From positions 1-64,000 of the forward strand of contig NZ_JACLAW010000014.1 of the NCBI RefSeq assembly GCF_014230315.1: DNA of 64,000 nt. The letters run 5' to 3'. Below the pieces are notes generated by a model that saw only the letters and a list, made by a program, of their open reading frames with translations, did not search any database and was not told the origin of the DNA. Below, one piece after another: positions 38,633-47,738 of this stretch (position 1 is its first letter; every line of letters starts with the position of its first letter). This DNA comes from Novosphingobium flavum (lineage in GTDB: Bacteria > Pseudomonadota > Alphaproteobacteria > Sphingomonadales > Sphingomonadaceae). The translations under genes were made by a program, and so were the position numbers.

Positions 38633-41164
38633 CTAGAGGTCGGGCAGGGCTTGCCCGGCCAGCCCCCATCCCGTCAGGGCCTTCCCGGCAGCGCGTTCCG
38701 CCAGTTTCGCGGCGTCGCGGATCGTGAAGGGGTGGGCGCTCTCCAGCCCCTCCAGTTCGTCCCAGCTGACGGGGGCCGCCACCGGGGCCTGTTCGCGGGC
38801 GCGGGCTGAATAGGGCAGCACCGCCGTCGAGCCGCGCTGGTTGCGCAGCCAGTCGATGAAGATTTTCCCCTTGCGCTTGGCTTTGCTCATGGTCGCGACG
38901 AAGCGCTCCGGCTCGGCCAAGGCGAGCGCTTCGGCGAAACGGCGGGCAAAATCGGCGTGGCGGGCCCAGTCATGTCCTGGGGTCAGCGGCACGACCACGT
39001 GAACCCCCTTGCCGCCGGAGACCATGGCGAACGAAACGAGGCCGAGGTCTTCCAGCTTGCGCCGGATATCGCGCGCAGCCTTTCTCACCTCCGGGAAGCC
39101 CAGTCCCTCGTCGGGGTCGAGGTCGATCACCATCCGGTCCGGCGCCTCGACGTCGCTGGCGCGGGCCGCCCAGCCGTGGAATTCGATCGCCCCCATCTGC
39201 ACGCAGGACACGATGCCCTCGGCGTCGGTCAGATAGAGGTAGTCCTCGTGACCCCCGTCCTTTTCGCGGATCGGTACGTGGTGGACGGCGGGGCCGAAGG
39301 TCCCGGCATCGTGCTTTTGGAAAAAGCACTGCTTGGCTCGCCCCTGAGGGCAGCGAACCAAGCTGACCGGGCGTCCCGCGAGGAATGGCAACATCAGCGG
39401 GGCCACGGCGGCATAGTAATCGGCAAGATCGCCCTTGGTCAGCCCGGCCTCGGGAAAGATCACGCGGTCGCGATTGGAGATCTTCACGGCGGGGGTGTCC
39501 TTCCGGTCAACCTCGGCCACCGGGGTGGCCCGCTCGGGCGTCACGTCGCGAGCCGCCTTGTCCGGCCGCAGGCCGATGAAACTGGCGTGGCGGACTGAAC
39601 CTTCTGCGGTAAATTCGGCAAAGGCGATCTCGGCCACCAGTTCCGGCTTCAGCCAGGTCACCCCGCGCCGGTCCTCGCGCGGGACTTCGGCGGCCGCCGC
39701 GTCCGCCGCCAGGGGTTTCATCGCGGCGGCAAGCTCCTCCAGGCGCCGCGCGTCGAAGCCGGTACCCACGTTGCCCTTGTAGACGAGCTTGCCGTTCTCC
39801 ACCTGCGCGAGCAGCAGGGAGGCGAACGCGCGAGCGCGCGCGGAAGATTTCTTCCACCCGATCACCACGAATTCCTGCCGCCGCACGCACTTCACCTTCA
39901 CCCAGTTTTTCGAGCGCGCGCCGCGATAGGTCGCGTCGATCCGCTTGGCTATGATCCCTTCCTGCCCGGCGCTGCACATCGCATTGTAGAGCCGCTCCCC
40001 AGCGCCGATCAGATGGTCGGCCACATGGATCGGGGGGCTGGCGCCGGCGAGCAGGGCTGCGAGCCGTTCCTTGCGTTCAAGATTGGGCAGTCCGCTCAGG
40101 CCCTCGCCGCCCAGTTCGAGCAGATCGAAGGCGTGGAAGGAGAGCGCGTTGTCTTCCCCCTGTTCGCCGTGCCCGCGCTTCAGAACGGCCTGCAAGGCGG
40201 AAAAGCTCGGATTTCCGCTCGCATCGGTGGCCACGATCTCGCCGTCGATCAGGGCGCCGGGCAGGCCGAGTGCGGCAATGTGACGCACCAGCGGTGCAAA
40301 CTTGTCGGTCCAGTCGAGGCCGCTGCGGGTATAGACCTTCACCTTGTCGCCGCTCGCCGCGATCAGGGCGCGGTAGCCGTCGAACTTGATCTCGTGCATC
40401 CACCCGTTCCCGTCGGGCACGGCGTCGACCAGCGTGGCGAGCTGGACCGGGCGGAACCGGGGCAGGGCGGCCGGCTTGACCTTCACCTTGGCCTTGGGCG
40501 CAAGCTTCGCATTATGTCGCGCCGCGCTGACCATCTCGGCGGCGAAGGCGGCGCCCTTCTTGCCTTTCAGCGAATGGGCGCCGGCGGCGTCGGCAGCGAT
40601 CTCGGCCATGGTCCGCCCGGTGAGCACGCTGGTCAGTCCGCGGTCGACCAGCGCGTCTCCGGCCTGCGCGAACTGGTCGGAAACCTTGCGCAGCAGCCAG
40701 TTCTCCCGCTTCTCTCCGGGGCGGGGCTTAAGGCGGAACAGGATCCATTCGCCCTTCATCCGCTCGCCATGCAGCACGAAATGGAGGTGCCCCTTTGCCA
40801 GATCCTTCGCGCTCTTGCCCACGACCGGCTCCCAGGTCCCCCGGTCCCAGAGCATGACCGTGCCGCCGCCATATTCGCCTTGCGGGATCGTGCCCTCAAA
40901 CCCGCCATAGGCGAGGGGATGGTCCTCTGTGCGCACGGCGAGGCGCTTGTCGTCAGGGTCTGGGCTGGGGCCGCGCGTCACGGCCCACGACTTGAGCACC
41001 CCGTCCACTTCCAGCCTGAAATCCCAGTGCAAGCGGGTTGCATCGTGCTTCTGGACGATGAAGCCGTTTCCGGTGGTCCTGGCGGGAGCGTCGCCGGCCG
41101 GTTCGGCGGTTTTCGAGAAGTCCCGCTTGCGGTTGTACTCGGCCAGGCCCGACTTTCCGGCCAT
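38633..41164 (-). CDS. ligD: Multidomain ATP-dependent DNA ligase D
   Basis: An 843-residue LigD for non-homologous end joining. Order: 3'-phosphoesterase domain (about 30-190; FIVQKHDATRLHWDFRLE, GTIPQGEYGGG), ligase domain with nucleotidyl Lys260 in EIKFDGYR and later GIIAKRIDATY and KNWVKVK, then the primase-polymerase domain (from about 555) with MVIDLDPDEGLGF and SGGKGVHVVVPL. PE-LIG-POL is the order seen in Pseudomonas and many alphaproteobacteria. The start ATG overlaps the ku stop (TGATG). It joins breaks bound by Ku, filling ends and cleaning 3' termini, mostly outside replication. Confidence 0.96.
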   Translation of the reverse strand: MAGKSGLAEYNRKRDFSKTAEPAGDAPARTTGNGFIVQKHDATRLHWDFRLEVDGVLKSWAVTRGPSPDPDDKRLAVRTEDHPLAYGGFEGTIPQGEYGGGTVMLWDRGTWEPVVGKSAKDLAKGHLHFVLHGERMKGEWILFRLKPRPGEKRENWLLRKVSDQFAQAGDALVDRGLTSVLTGRTMAEIAADAAGAHSLKGKKGAAFAAEMVSAARHNAKLAPKAKVKVKPAALPRFRPVQLATLVDAVPDGNGWMHEIKFDGYRALIAASGDKVKVYTRSGLDWTDKFAPLVRHIAALGLPGALIDGEIVATDASGNPSFSALQAVLKRGHGEQGEDNALSFHAFDLLELGGEGLSGLPNLERKERLAALLAGASPPIHVADHLIGAGERLYNAMCSAGQEGIIAKRIDATYRGARSKNWVKVKCVRRQEFVVIGWKKSSARARAFASLLLAQVENGKLVYKGNVGTGFDARRLEELAAAMKPLAADAAAAEVPREDRRGVTWLKPELVAEIAFAEFTAEGSVRHASFIGLRPDKAARDVTPERATPVAEVDRKDTPAVKISNRDRVIFPEAGLTKGDLADYYAAVAPLMLPFLAGRPVSLVRCPQGRAKQCFFQKHDAGTFGPAVHHVPIREKDGGHEDYLYLTDAEGIVSCVQMGAIEFHGWAARASDVEAPDRMVIDLDPDEGLGFPEVRKAARDIRRKLEDLGLVSFAMVSGGKGVHVVVPLTPGHDWARHADFARRFAEALALAEPERFVATMSKAKRKGKIFIDWLRNQRGSTAVLPYSARAREQAPVAAPVSWDELEGLESAHPFTIRDAAKLAERAAGKALTGWGLAGQALPDL

Positions 41165-41991
41165 CACGCCCTCTTGCGCTTCGCCGGGGTCTTGGCGCTC
41201 CCGCCCTTCTCGCCCAGCGAGCCCTTGAGCGCGGCCATCAGGTCGATCACGTTGCCGGCCTTCGGCGCGGAGGCGGACCTTTCCTCAATCACCCGCTTGC
41301 CCCGCGCCTTGCTCTTCTTCGCGATCAGCCGCTGGAGCGCTTCCTGATAGCGGTCGTGGAACTTGCCGGGCTCGAATTTTCCGCTCTTCTGCTCGATCAG
41401 GCTGGTGGCAAGGTCGAGAAGGTCCTTCTGCGGCTTGTCCGGGCCGATCTCGGCGAAAAAGCCGTGGGCCTTTTGCACCTCGTCGGCATAGCGCAGGGTT
41501 TCGAGCACCATGCCGCGCCCGCAGGGCTTGAGCGCGACGAGATGCTCCTGCCCGCGCACCGCGATCTGGCCAAGACCGACCTTGCGCGCGGCCTTGAGCG
41601 CATCGCGCAGGACCACGTAGGCCTCTTCGGCGAGCTCATCGGCCGGGACCACGAAATAGGGCTTTTCGAAATAGAGCACGTCGATCTCGTCGGCCTCGAC
41701 GAACTGTACGAGGTCGAGCGTGCGCTTGCTCTCGACTTTGGCGGCCTCGATCTCGTCTTCGTCCAGCAGCACGTAGTCGTTCTTGGTGACCGCGAAGCCC
41801 CTGACGATCTCGTCCGTGTCGACCGGCCCGATGCCGGGCACGACCTTCTCGTAGCGGACGCGCTGGCCGGACGGTTCGTGGATCATGTTGAACCCGATCC
41901 GCCCCGCGCTGCGGGTGGCGGGATAGATCTCGACCGGGATCGAGACGAGGGCCAGCCTGATCTGGCCCGACCAGTAAGCACGGGCAGCCAT
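41164..41991 (-). CDS. ku: Non-homologous end-joining protein Ku
   Basis: A 275-residue bacterial Ku homodimer subunit that encircles DNA ends and recruits LigD. It begins MAARAYWSGQIRLALVSIPVEIY and contains GFNMIHEPSGQRVRYEKVVPG, KRTLDLVQFVEADEID and QIAVRGQEHLVAL, all typical. The C-terminal tail is Lys/Arg-rich (KTPAKRKRA), as in other Ku proteins. ATG 41991 was chosen; the frame is open further upstream only as antisense of the next gene. First gene of the ku-ligD operon. Confidence 0.95.
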   Translation of the reverse strand: MAARAYWSGQIRLALVSIPVEIYPATRSAGRIGFNMIHEPSGQRVRYEKVVPGIGPVDTDEIVRGFAVTKNDYVLLDEDEIEAAKVESKRTLDLVQFVEADEIDVLYFEKPYFVVPADELAEEAYVVLRDALKAARKVGLGQIAVRGQEHLVALKPCGRGMVLETLRYADEVQKAHGFFAEIGPDKPQKDLLDLATSLIEQKSGKFEPGKFHDRYQEALQRLIAKKSKARGKRVIEERSASAPKAGNVIDLMAALKGSLGEKGGSAKTPAKRKRA

Positions 41992-42105
41992 GCCGGTGGA
42001 GCGCGCGCCGGGGCGATTTGTTCCGGGCCTATCGTCGCGGCGCGGATTCCCTTCGCTCCCTATCGCAGCTAAGGACATCCCCGAGGCGAAGGGGAACTGC
42101 GCGAC

Positions 42106-43875
42106 GTGAACGACGAGGCCACTTGCAACGAAGGTCCGCCGCCCAATCCGGCGTCCGCCCGGCTGAAGGCCGCCCTGCTCTGGTCCGCGGTCGTGATCGC
42201 GGTTCTCGCCCTGCTCGCCGCGCGGCTGGACGACCCGATCATCGAGCATCGTCCCGACTTTGCCATGACGATGTATTTCGCGCTCAAGCAGGATATTCCG
42301 GTGGCCGGGCTGGCCATCGCCCTCCTCGCGGGCCTTTGGTTTCTGGTCGGCCGCGCCCCGGCGACGGCGCAGCCGGCGCTGCGCCTGAAAGGGTGGCAGG
42401 CATGGGCGGTGCTGGTCCTGCCTGCGCTGGCCGCCTATGTCCTGCGGGCGCACATCCTGCCCGATTACGATCTCAGCCGCGACGAGCAGATGGTCACCTT
42501 CGACGCGGCGATCTTCTCGAAAGGCCACCTGTTCGAGCCGATCCCGTCGTTCTGGCGCAATTACTACGATGCCCTGAACAAGGCGTTCCTCCTGCCGATC
42601 GGTGACCGGGAGGCCTGGGTCTCGGGCTACCTGCCGGGCAATGCGGCGCTGCACGCCCTTATCGGCATGGTCTTGCCGGCCAGCGCGGCCAGTCCGCTGT
42701 TGCTGCTGGTGGCCGCGCTCGCCCTGTGGCGGATCACCCTGCGCCTGTGGCCCGACAGCGCCTCGACCCGGGCGGCGGTTCTGTTGCTTTTCACCACCTC
42801 GTCGCAGGTCATCGTCATGGCCACGGCGACCTATGCGATGACCGCACACCTGGCGCTCAACCTTGTCTGGCTGGCACTGTTCCTGCGCCGTACGCCGCTC
42901 GCACAGGCCGGCGCGATCCTGACCGGCTTCGTCGCCACCGGCCTGCACCAGCCGCTGTTCCATCCGATGTTCGTGGCCCCCTTCCTGCTCATGCTGCTGC
43001 GCAACAGGGCGTGGAAAGAACTGTCGGTCTATGTGGTCTGCTATGGCGCGATCGGGCTGTTCTGGATTGGCTGGCAGCCGTGGATCAGCGCGCACGGCGT
43101 CCTGCCGGTCCCGACCGACCACTCGGGCGATGGGGTTGACTACCTTGAGCGGTTCCGCCGCACCGCCACGCCGCTCACGCGGTTCTCCTTCTTCGTCATG
43201 GCGGGCAACCTGCTGCGTTTGGCGGCATGGAACCATCTCCTGCTGCTCCCGCTTGCCGCGATCGGCATCGCGGTGCGCCGCTCTGATCGTTTCGTCCAGG
43301 CGCTGTGGCTGGGCATGGCGCTGCTGGTCGTGTTCATGACCCTGGTCCTGCCGGCGCAGGTCAACGGCTGGGGCTATCGTTACCTCCACGGATTCCTCGG
43401 CAGCGCGGTCCTGCTCGCGGGCTATGGCTGGCATTGGCTGGAGCGCGAGGGCGCGGCCCCGGTGCGCGCCTTCGTGGCCACCGCCGCCCTTGGCATCCTT
43501 GTGATCCTGCCGCTCCACGTCTGGATGGCGAAGGGACAGCTCGGCGGCTACGCCGAGGCCGCGCGCGCGGCAGGGCGCTTCGATGCCGACATGGTCGTCA
43601 TCGACGAGGGGATACCCTTCGCCGGTGACCTCGTGCTCAACCGGCCGGACCTGTCGAACCGGCCGATCCGCCTTGCCCGCAATTACGTCAAGCCCGGGGA
43701 TTTCCCGGCGCTCTGCGCCCACGGCACCATCGCCTTTGCCGACGCGCCGCAATTCGGCGCGGTCAGCCGTTTCTTCCGCATCCCGCCGCCCGCCGCGCCG
43801 ACCCCGCGCCAGGTGCGCCTCAGGACCGCGGCAGAGGCGGCGGGCTGCCGGATCGTGCCCAGCGCGCCGCAATGA
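42106..43875 (+). CDS. Polytopic membrane protein, GT-C glycosyltransferase-like
   Basis: A 589-residue protein with about ten to twelve hydrophobic helices. The first long periplasmic loop contains DYDLSRDEQMVTFDA; an acidic motif there is the catalytic feature of GT-C enzymes that use polyprenyl-phosphate sugars. The C-terminal part (about 500-589) is soluble. Start GTG 42106 shortly after the divergent ku promoter region. Stop overlaps the next gene (ATGA). With the GtrB-like and GtrA-like genes at 45876-47542 it could complete a lipid-linked sugar transfer pathway to surface glycan or protein. Similarity is by topology and motif, so the assignment is moderate. Confidence 0.75.
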   Translation: MNDEATCNEGPPPNPASARLKAALLWSAVVIAVLALLAARLDDPIIEHRPDFAMTMYFALKQDIPVAGLAIALLAGLWFLVGRAPATAQPALRLKGWQAWAVLVLPALAAYVLRAHILPDYDLSRDEQMVTFDAAIFSKGHLFEPIPSFWRNYYDALNKAFLLPIGDREAWVSGYLPGNAALHALIGMVLPASAASPLLLLVAALALWRITLRLWPDSASTRAAVLLLFTTSSQVIVMATATYAMTAHLALNLVWLALFLRRTPLAQAGAILTGFVATGLHQPLFHPMFVAPFLLMLLRNRAWKELSVYVVCYGAIGLFWIGWQPWISAHGVLPVPTDHSGDGVDYLERFRRTATPLTRFSFFVMAGNLLRLAAWNHLLLLPLAAIGIAVRRSDRFVQALWLGMALLVVFMTLVLPAQVNGWGYRYLHGFLGSAVLLAGYGWHWLEREGAAPVRAFVATAALGILVILPLHVWMAKGQLGGYAEAARAAGRFDADMVVIDEGIPFAGDLVLNRPDLSNRPIRLARNYVKPGDFPALCAHGTIAFADAPQFGAVSRFFRIPPPAAPTPRQVRLRTAAEAAGCRIVPSAPQ

Positions 43876-45020
43876 CTGCTCCTTTGCGCGTCTGCATCCT
43901 TTACGACTGCCTGTTCCCCTGGACGATCGGCGGGGCCGAGCGCTGGTATCGACAGGTGGCGCAGGCTCATGCCGCGCAGGGCCATGACGTCACCTACCTG
44001 ACCCTGCGGCAGTGGGAGCGGGGCGCCGAACCGGAGATCCCGGGCGTGACGGTGATTGCGGTCGGCCCGCGCATGGCGCTCTACGCCGATGGCAAGCGCC
44101 GCATCCTGCCGCCGCTGGTGTTCGGGCTGGGCGTGCTGGGGCACCTCATCCTGCGCGGCCGACGTTATGGCCTGGTCCACGGCGCCTCGTTCCCGTTCTT
44201 CTCGGTCCTCGCCGCCGCGCTGGTCCGGCCCTTCGCCCGTTACCGCCTGGCGGTGGACTGGCACGAGGTCTGGACGCGCGATTACTGGCGGCGATACCTC
44301 GGGCCGGTGGGCGGGGCGATCGGCTGGTGGGTCCAGCGCCTCTGCGCCGCCGCGCCGCAGGTCCCCTTTGCCTTCAGCCGCCTTCACGCGGCCCGCGCCG
44401 AGGCGCTCGGCACAGGCCCGGTCACCGTGCTGGAAGGCGAATATGCCGGCGATGCCCATCCGGGCGCCCCGGCCGCCGATCCACCCTTCGTGCTCTATGC
44501 CGGGCGGATGATCCCTGAAAAGCGGGTGCCGCTGCTGGTCGAGGCGCTGGCCCTGCTGATGGCGCAAGATAGCGCCCTGAGCGCGGTCCTGCTCGGCCGG
44601 GGCCCCGATCTGGACGCGGTGCGCGAACAGGTCACGGCGCTCGGGCTGGCGGAGCGGATTGCCCTGCCGGGCTTCGTGCCCGCCGAGGAGATCGAGCGCC
44701 TGCAGGTCGGCGCGGCGGTGATCGTCCAGCCCTCGGAGCGCGAAGGCTACGGCATGGTCGTGGTCGAGGCCGCCGCGCGCGGCGTGCCGGTGGTGGTGAT
44801 CGCGGGCGAGGACAATGCCGCGGCCGAACTGGTCGATCCTGGCGAAAACGGCTTCATCGCCGCCGGCGCCAATCCGGCGGACCTTGCAAGTGCGATCGGC
44901 GCCGCGCTGGCGGGCGGGCCAGCCTTGCGCGCCCGCACCGCGCGCTGGTATGCCGGCAATGCGCAAAGACTGTCCTTTGCGGCTTCGTTCGAGCGGCTGA
45001 TCAGGACTTGCGCGCGATGA
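43872..45020 (+). CDS. Family 4 (GT-B) glycosyltransferase
   Basis: A 382-residue GT-B enzyme. The N-domain has the nucleotide-side loop FPWTIGGAERWYRQVA; the C-domain has FVLYAGRMIPEKRVPLLVEAL, FVPAEEIERL and the retaining E-x7-E motif in SEREGYGMVVVEAAARGVPVV. It likely adds a sugar to a lipid-linked glycan on the cytoplasmic face. Coupled by ATGA to the GT-C-like gene. Its last 20 bp overlap the 3' end of the convergent methyltransferase gene. Confidence 0.9.
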   Translation: MTAPLRVCILYDCLFPWTIGGAERWYRQVAQAHAAQGHDVTYLTLRQWERGAEPEIPGVTVIAVGPRMALYADGKRRILPPLVFGLGVLGHLILRGRRYGLVHGASFPFFSVLAAALVRPFARYRLAVDWHEVWTRDYWRRYLGPVGGAIGWWVQRLCAAAPQVPFAFSRLHAARAEALGTGPVTVLEGEYAGDAHPGAPAADPPFVLYAGRMIPEKRVPLLVEALALLMAQDSALSAVLLGRGPDLDAVREQVTALGLAERIALPGFVPAEEIERLQVGAAVIVQPSEREGYGMVVVEAAARGVPVVVIAGEDNAAAELVDPGENGFIAAGANPADLASAIGAALAGGPALRARTARWYAGNAQRLSFAASFERLIRTCAR

Positions 45021-45873
45021 TCCGCAGCGCGCTGGGCCGCCGAGTTACCTTTTCCGCGATCCATTGAGCCGGACGGAGTCCTGCTGCTACCGCGAACAGG
45101 AGGCTGTTGGGCGCCACGCCGAGCAAGGCCGCCAGCGAGAGTGCGAAGGTCGGCCCGCAGATGTCCTCTTCGCGCAGGATCGTCAGATCATGCCGTTCGA
45201 ACAGCGCGCGCAGGCTGCGCCGCGTGAAGTGGACGCGGTGGAACGGCGCGTACCAGTTGGCGCAGGCCTTGCCGAACCAGCCATTCCACACGCAATCGAC
45301 ATTGGGTACTTCCACCACCAGCGTGCCGCCGGGCCGCAGGTATGCGAGCAGGCGTTGCAGCATGGCGTCGGAATCGTCGTCATGCTCAAGCACGTGGAAG
45401 CAGGTGAGCAGGTCCACCTTGCCACTCAGTGTGCGGGCAGCCTCGGCAAATCCCATGTAGCGCACATTGTCCATCGGCGCGGGAGGCTCGTCGAAGAAGT
45501 CGAGCGCGTGGATAGTGGCGTCGGCCCCCGCTTCGGCGGCCAGTGCGCGGGCGAGCATGCCGTTGCCGGTACCGAAGTCCGCTATCACGCGCGGAGCGGG
45601 ATTGGCGAAAGCCAGAAGGCCGCGCGCGAGCCTGCGGACCACGAAGTTCTTCAGCGCCTCGACCCAGCCGGCGTCCCGCGCGAGGAAATCCTCGCTTTCG
45701 CGGCCAGCGTAGAGCGGCGAGACGTCGGCCATCTCGGGCCGGGTGACGCCATGGCCGCAAGCGGTACAACGCCAGATTTCCACCACCGGGGCATGGGTAT
45801 TGCCCGTTTCCAGCACCAGCTGGGGAGCCGGGCCGTAGTGGCAGGAGCCGGAAGTGGCGGCGCAGGCGGGCAT
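45001..45873 (-). CDS. Class I SAM-dependent methyltransferase
   Basis: A 290-residue methyltransferase. A small N-terminal zinc-ribbon-like part (WRCTACGHGVTRPE) precedes a Rossmann fold with motif I VIADFGTGNGMLARALA, LLTCFHVLEHDDDSDAML, and GGTLVVEVPNVD, as in enzymes that methylate sugars or lipid-linked glycans. ATG 45873 follows GGAG, 2 bp after the GtrA-like stop. Third gene of the GT2-GtrA-methyltransferase operon. Substrate is inferred as a glycan from context. Confidence 0.88.
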   Translation of the reverse strand: MPACAATSGSCHYGPAPQLVLETGNTHAPVVEIWRCTACGHGVTRPEMADVSPLYAGRESEDFLARDAGWVEALKNFVVRRLARGLLAFANPAPRVIADFGTGNGMLARALAAEAGADATIHALDFFDEPPAPMDNVRYMGFAEAARTLSGKVDLLTCFHVLEHDDDSDAMLQRLLAYLRPGGTLVVEVPNVDCVWNGWFGKACANWYAPFHRVHFTRRSLRALFERHDLTILREEDICGPTFALSLAALLGVAPNSLLFAVAAGLRPAQWIAEKVTRRPSALRIIARKS

Positions 45874-45875
45874 GG

Positions 45876-46286
45876 TCAATTCTCCGCTCCGATGCGGAAG
45901 CTGAACACGCGATGCGCGAAATAATTGATGGGTGCAAGCACACCGGCGGAGAGGAATACGGCCGGGCCGTAAGGCAGGCCCAGCAGCACCATCAACCGGC
46001 TCGCACTCATCGCGATGAGCGTGGCAAATGTGGCAATCAGGTAATACCGCGCCATTTCCCAGCGCCCCGCCGGGTCGGACAGCGCGAAGGACCAGCGCCG
46101 GTTCAGGATGAAGCCGAAGCAATTTACCATCACGAAGCAGATCGCATAGGACACAAGGTAATCGATCGCGAGCAGCTCGGTCAGGGCGACGATTATCAGC
46201 GTGTTGAGCAGAGCCGAAAGGGCGCCCACCGTCAGGAAGCGGGCAAGCTCCCCTCCATGGCGGCGGGCGAGCGCGGCGGGGCTCAC
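45876..46286 (-). CDS. GtrA-family membrane protein
   Basis: A 136-residue protein with four hydrophobic helices and the family sequences FLTVGALSALLNTLIIVALTE, FVMVNCFGFILNRRWSF and APINYFAHRVFSF. GtrA proteins are thought to flip undecaprenyl-phosphate-sugar. Start GTG 46286 overlaps the stop of the GT2 gene (GTGA). It fits between the sugar-lipid synthase (upstream) and transferases. Confidence 0.9.
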   Translation of the reverse strand: MSPAALARRHGGELARFLTVGALSALLNTLIIVALTELLAIDYLVSYAICFVMVNCFGFILNRRWSFALSDPAGRWEMARYYLIATFATLIAMSASRLMVLLGLPYGPAVFLSAGVLAPINYFAHRVFSFRIGAEN

Positions 46287-47542
46287 GCGGCGGCTGCCGT
46301 CCAGTTGGCCCGGCTACGCGGTGCCTCGCTCGCGCCTGTGGCGAACTCGGCGCGGTGCCCGGCGATGACTGCCACCAGCACGCCGCCCAGCATGGTCTGC
46401 AGCCCGATCACGCCGAGCCCGATCGCCAGCAGCAGGGGCAGGGTGGTGGGCAGGGCGGCAAAGTTGTTGGCGCCCCACCACACGCCGATCCCGGCCAGCC
46501 CCAGCAGCGAGGCGACAAGCATGCCGCCTCCGCCGAGCAGTGCGGTTTCGAGGGTCAGAACGTGGTCGAATCGCCGTAGTACCGGCTTCAGGCGGCGGAA
46601 GCCCGCGGCGACACCATAGAGGTGGGTGGCGAGCGCCATGGTCGCCGCGAAGTGCCCGGTGGTGACCATGAAGGTTGCCAGGATGGTCCAGCTCACGCCG
46701 AATTTCTCGTCGCCGCTCAGCAGCCCCATCGTGTGCAGTGCCGCGATCAACAGGATCAGGGCTCCGCCGCCCATCAGCAGCGCCGCCGGCACGCCGAAGG
46801 CCCAGGTGGGGCTGAGCATGAACAGGTAGCGCAGGTGGCGCCAGCCGTCGCGCCAGGGGCGCAGGTGGGGCGCGCGGTCGCGCAGGTCGGGGGAGAGGGT
46901 GGCGGGGACCTCGTCGATCCGCATCTTCCTGAGGCTGGCCTTGATCACCATCTCGCTGGCGAATTCCATGCCGGTGCTTTCCAGCCCCAGGGCGCGGTAG
47001 GATTCGCGCCGGATCGCGCGCAGGCCGCAGTGGGCGTCGTCCACCCCGGTGCGGAAGAACAGGTTGAGAATGCCGGTCAGCGCCGGGTTGCCGATGTAGC
47101 GGTTCTTCCAGGGCATGGCCCCGGGCTTGATCCCGCCCTTGAAGCGCGAGCCCATGCACAACTCAGCCCCGCCCAGCAGGCGGCCGATCATCGGCACGGC
47201 ATCGGTGAAGTCATAGGATCCGTCGGCATCGCCCATGATGAGGAAGCGGCCGTAGGCGCCGTCGAACCCGCCGATCAGCGCCGCGCCGTAGCCCTTGCGC
47301 GGCACGTCGATCACCCGCGCGCCGAGGCTCTCCGCCAGTTGCTGACTGCCGTCGGTCGAGCCATTGTCGGCGACCACGATCTCGCCGGCAAGGCCGTGGA
47401 CCTGCTCGATCAGGGCCAGCGCCTCACGCGCATTGCCGATGCAATGGGCGAGCGACTGGATCTCGTTGAGGCAGGGCATGACGATCGAGACCGCCAGTTC
47501 CTGGCTCTGGCCCGTGCGGCCGATCGATGCGGTATAGTCCAT
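46283..47542 (-). CDS. GT2 glycosyltransferase, polyprenyl-phosphate sugar synthase type
   Basis: A 419-residue GtrB/DPM1-like enzyme. The catalytic GT-A domain has SIVMPCLNEIQSL, VVADNGSTDGS, IMGDADGSYDF (DxD) and CMGSRFKGGIKPGAMPWKNRYIGN; several hydrophobic helices follow (about 245-400). Such enzymes load glucose or mannose onto polyprenyl phosphate at the membrane. First gene of the operon with GtrA and a methyltransferase. A longer open frame upstream to 48130 is only antisense of the next genes. No clear Shine-Dalgarno apart from GGGGGA 9 nt away. Confidence 0.92.
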   Translation of the reverse strand: MDYTASIGRTGQSQELAVSIVMPCLNEIQSLAHCIGNAREALALIEQVHGLAGEIVVADNGSTDGSQQLAESLGARVIDVPRKGYGAALIGGFDGAYGRFLIMGDADGSYDFTDAVPMIGRLLGGAELCMGSRFKGGIKPGAMPWKNRYIGNPALTGILNLFFRTGVDDAHCGLRAIRRESYRALGLESTGMEFASEMVIKASLRKMRIDEVPATLSPDLRDRAPHLRPWRDGWRHLRYLFMLSPTWAFGVPAALLMGGGALILLIAALHTMGLLSGDEKFGVSWTILATFMVTTGHFAATMALATHLYGVAAGFRRLKPVLRRFDHVLTLETALLGGGGMLVASLLGLAGIGVWWGANNFAALPTTLPLLLAIGLGVIGLQTMLGGVLVAVIAGHRAEFATGASEAPRSRANWTAAAA

Positions 47543-47738
47543 TTGGCACAGTCCCCCTGAGGTCTGGCCCTTACCTCTTAAGCAAAATGGTAAAAAATTC
47601 CTTTCAGGAAGGGCTTTCGCCGGCAATTTCGCGGGCTCGCGGCCGCGCGAATGCGTGGGGTTCCTCCGGGTAACTACGCAGTGGGAAGCCTTGAGCCGGT
47701 GCTGGCGCCGGGCCGGCCGGCGCGCTAGGCAATGGGCC

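Noticed and set aside
41992..43872. Long upstream extension of the ku frame
   Set aside because: It is antisense to the GT-C-like gene and composed of charged low-complexity sequence; Ku starts normally at 41991.
47542..47556. TTGGCAC resembling a sigma-54 -24 element
   Set aside because: No GC-containing -12 element at the right spacing and it points away from the GT2 gene.
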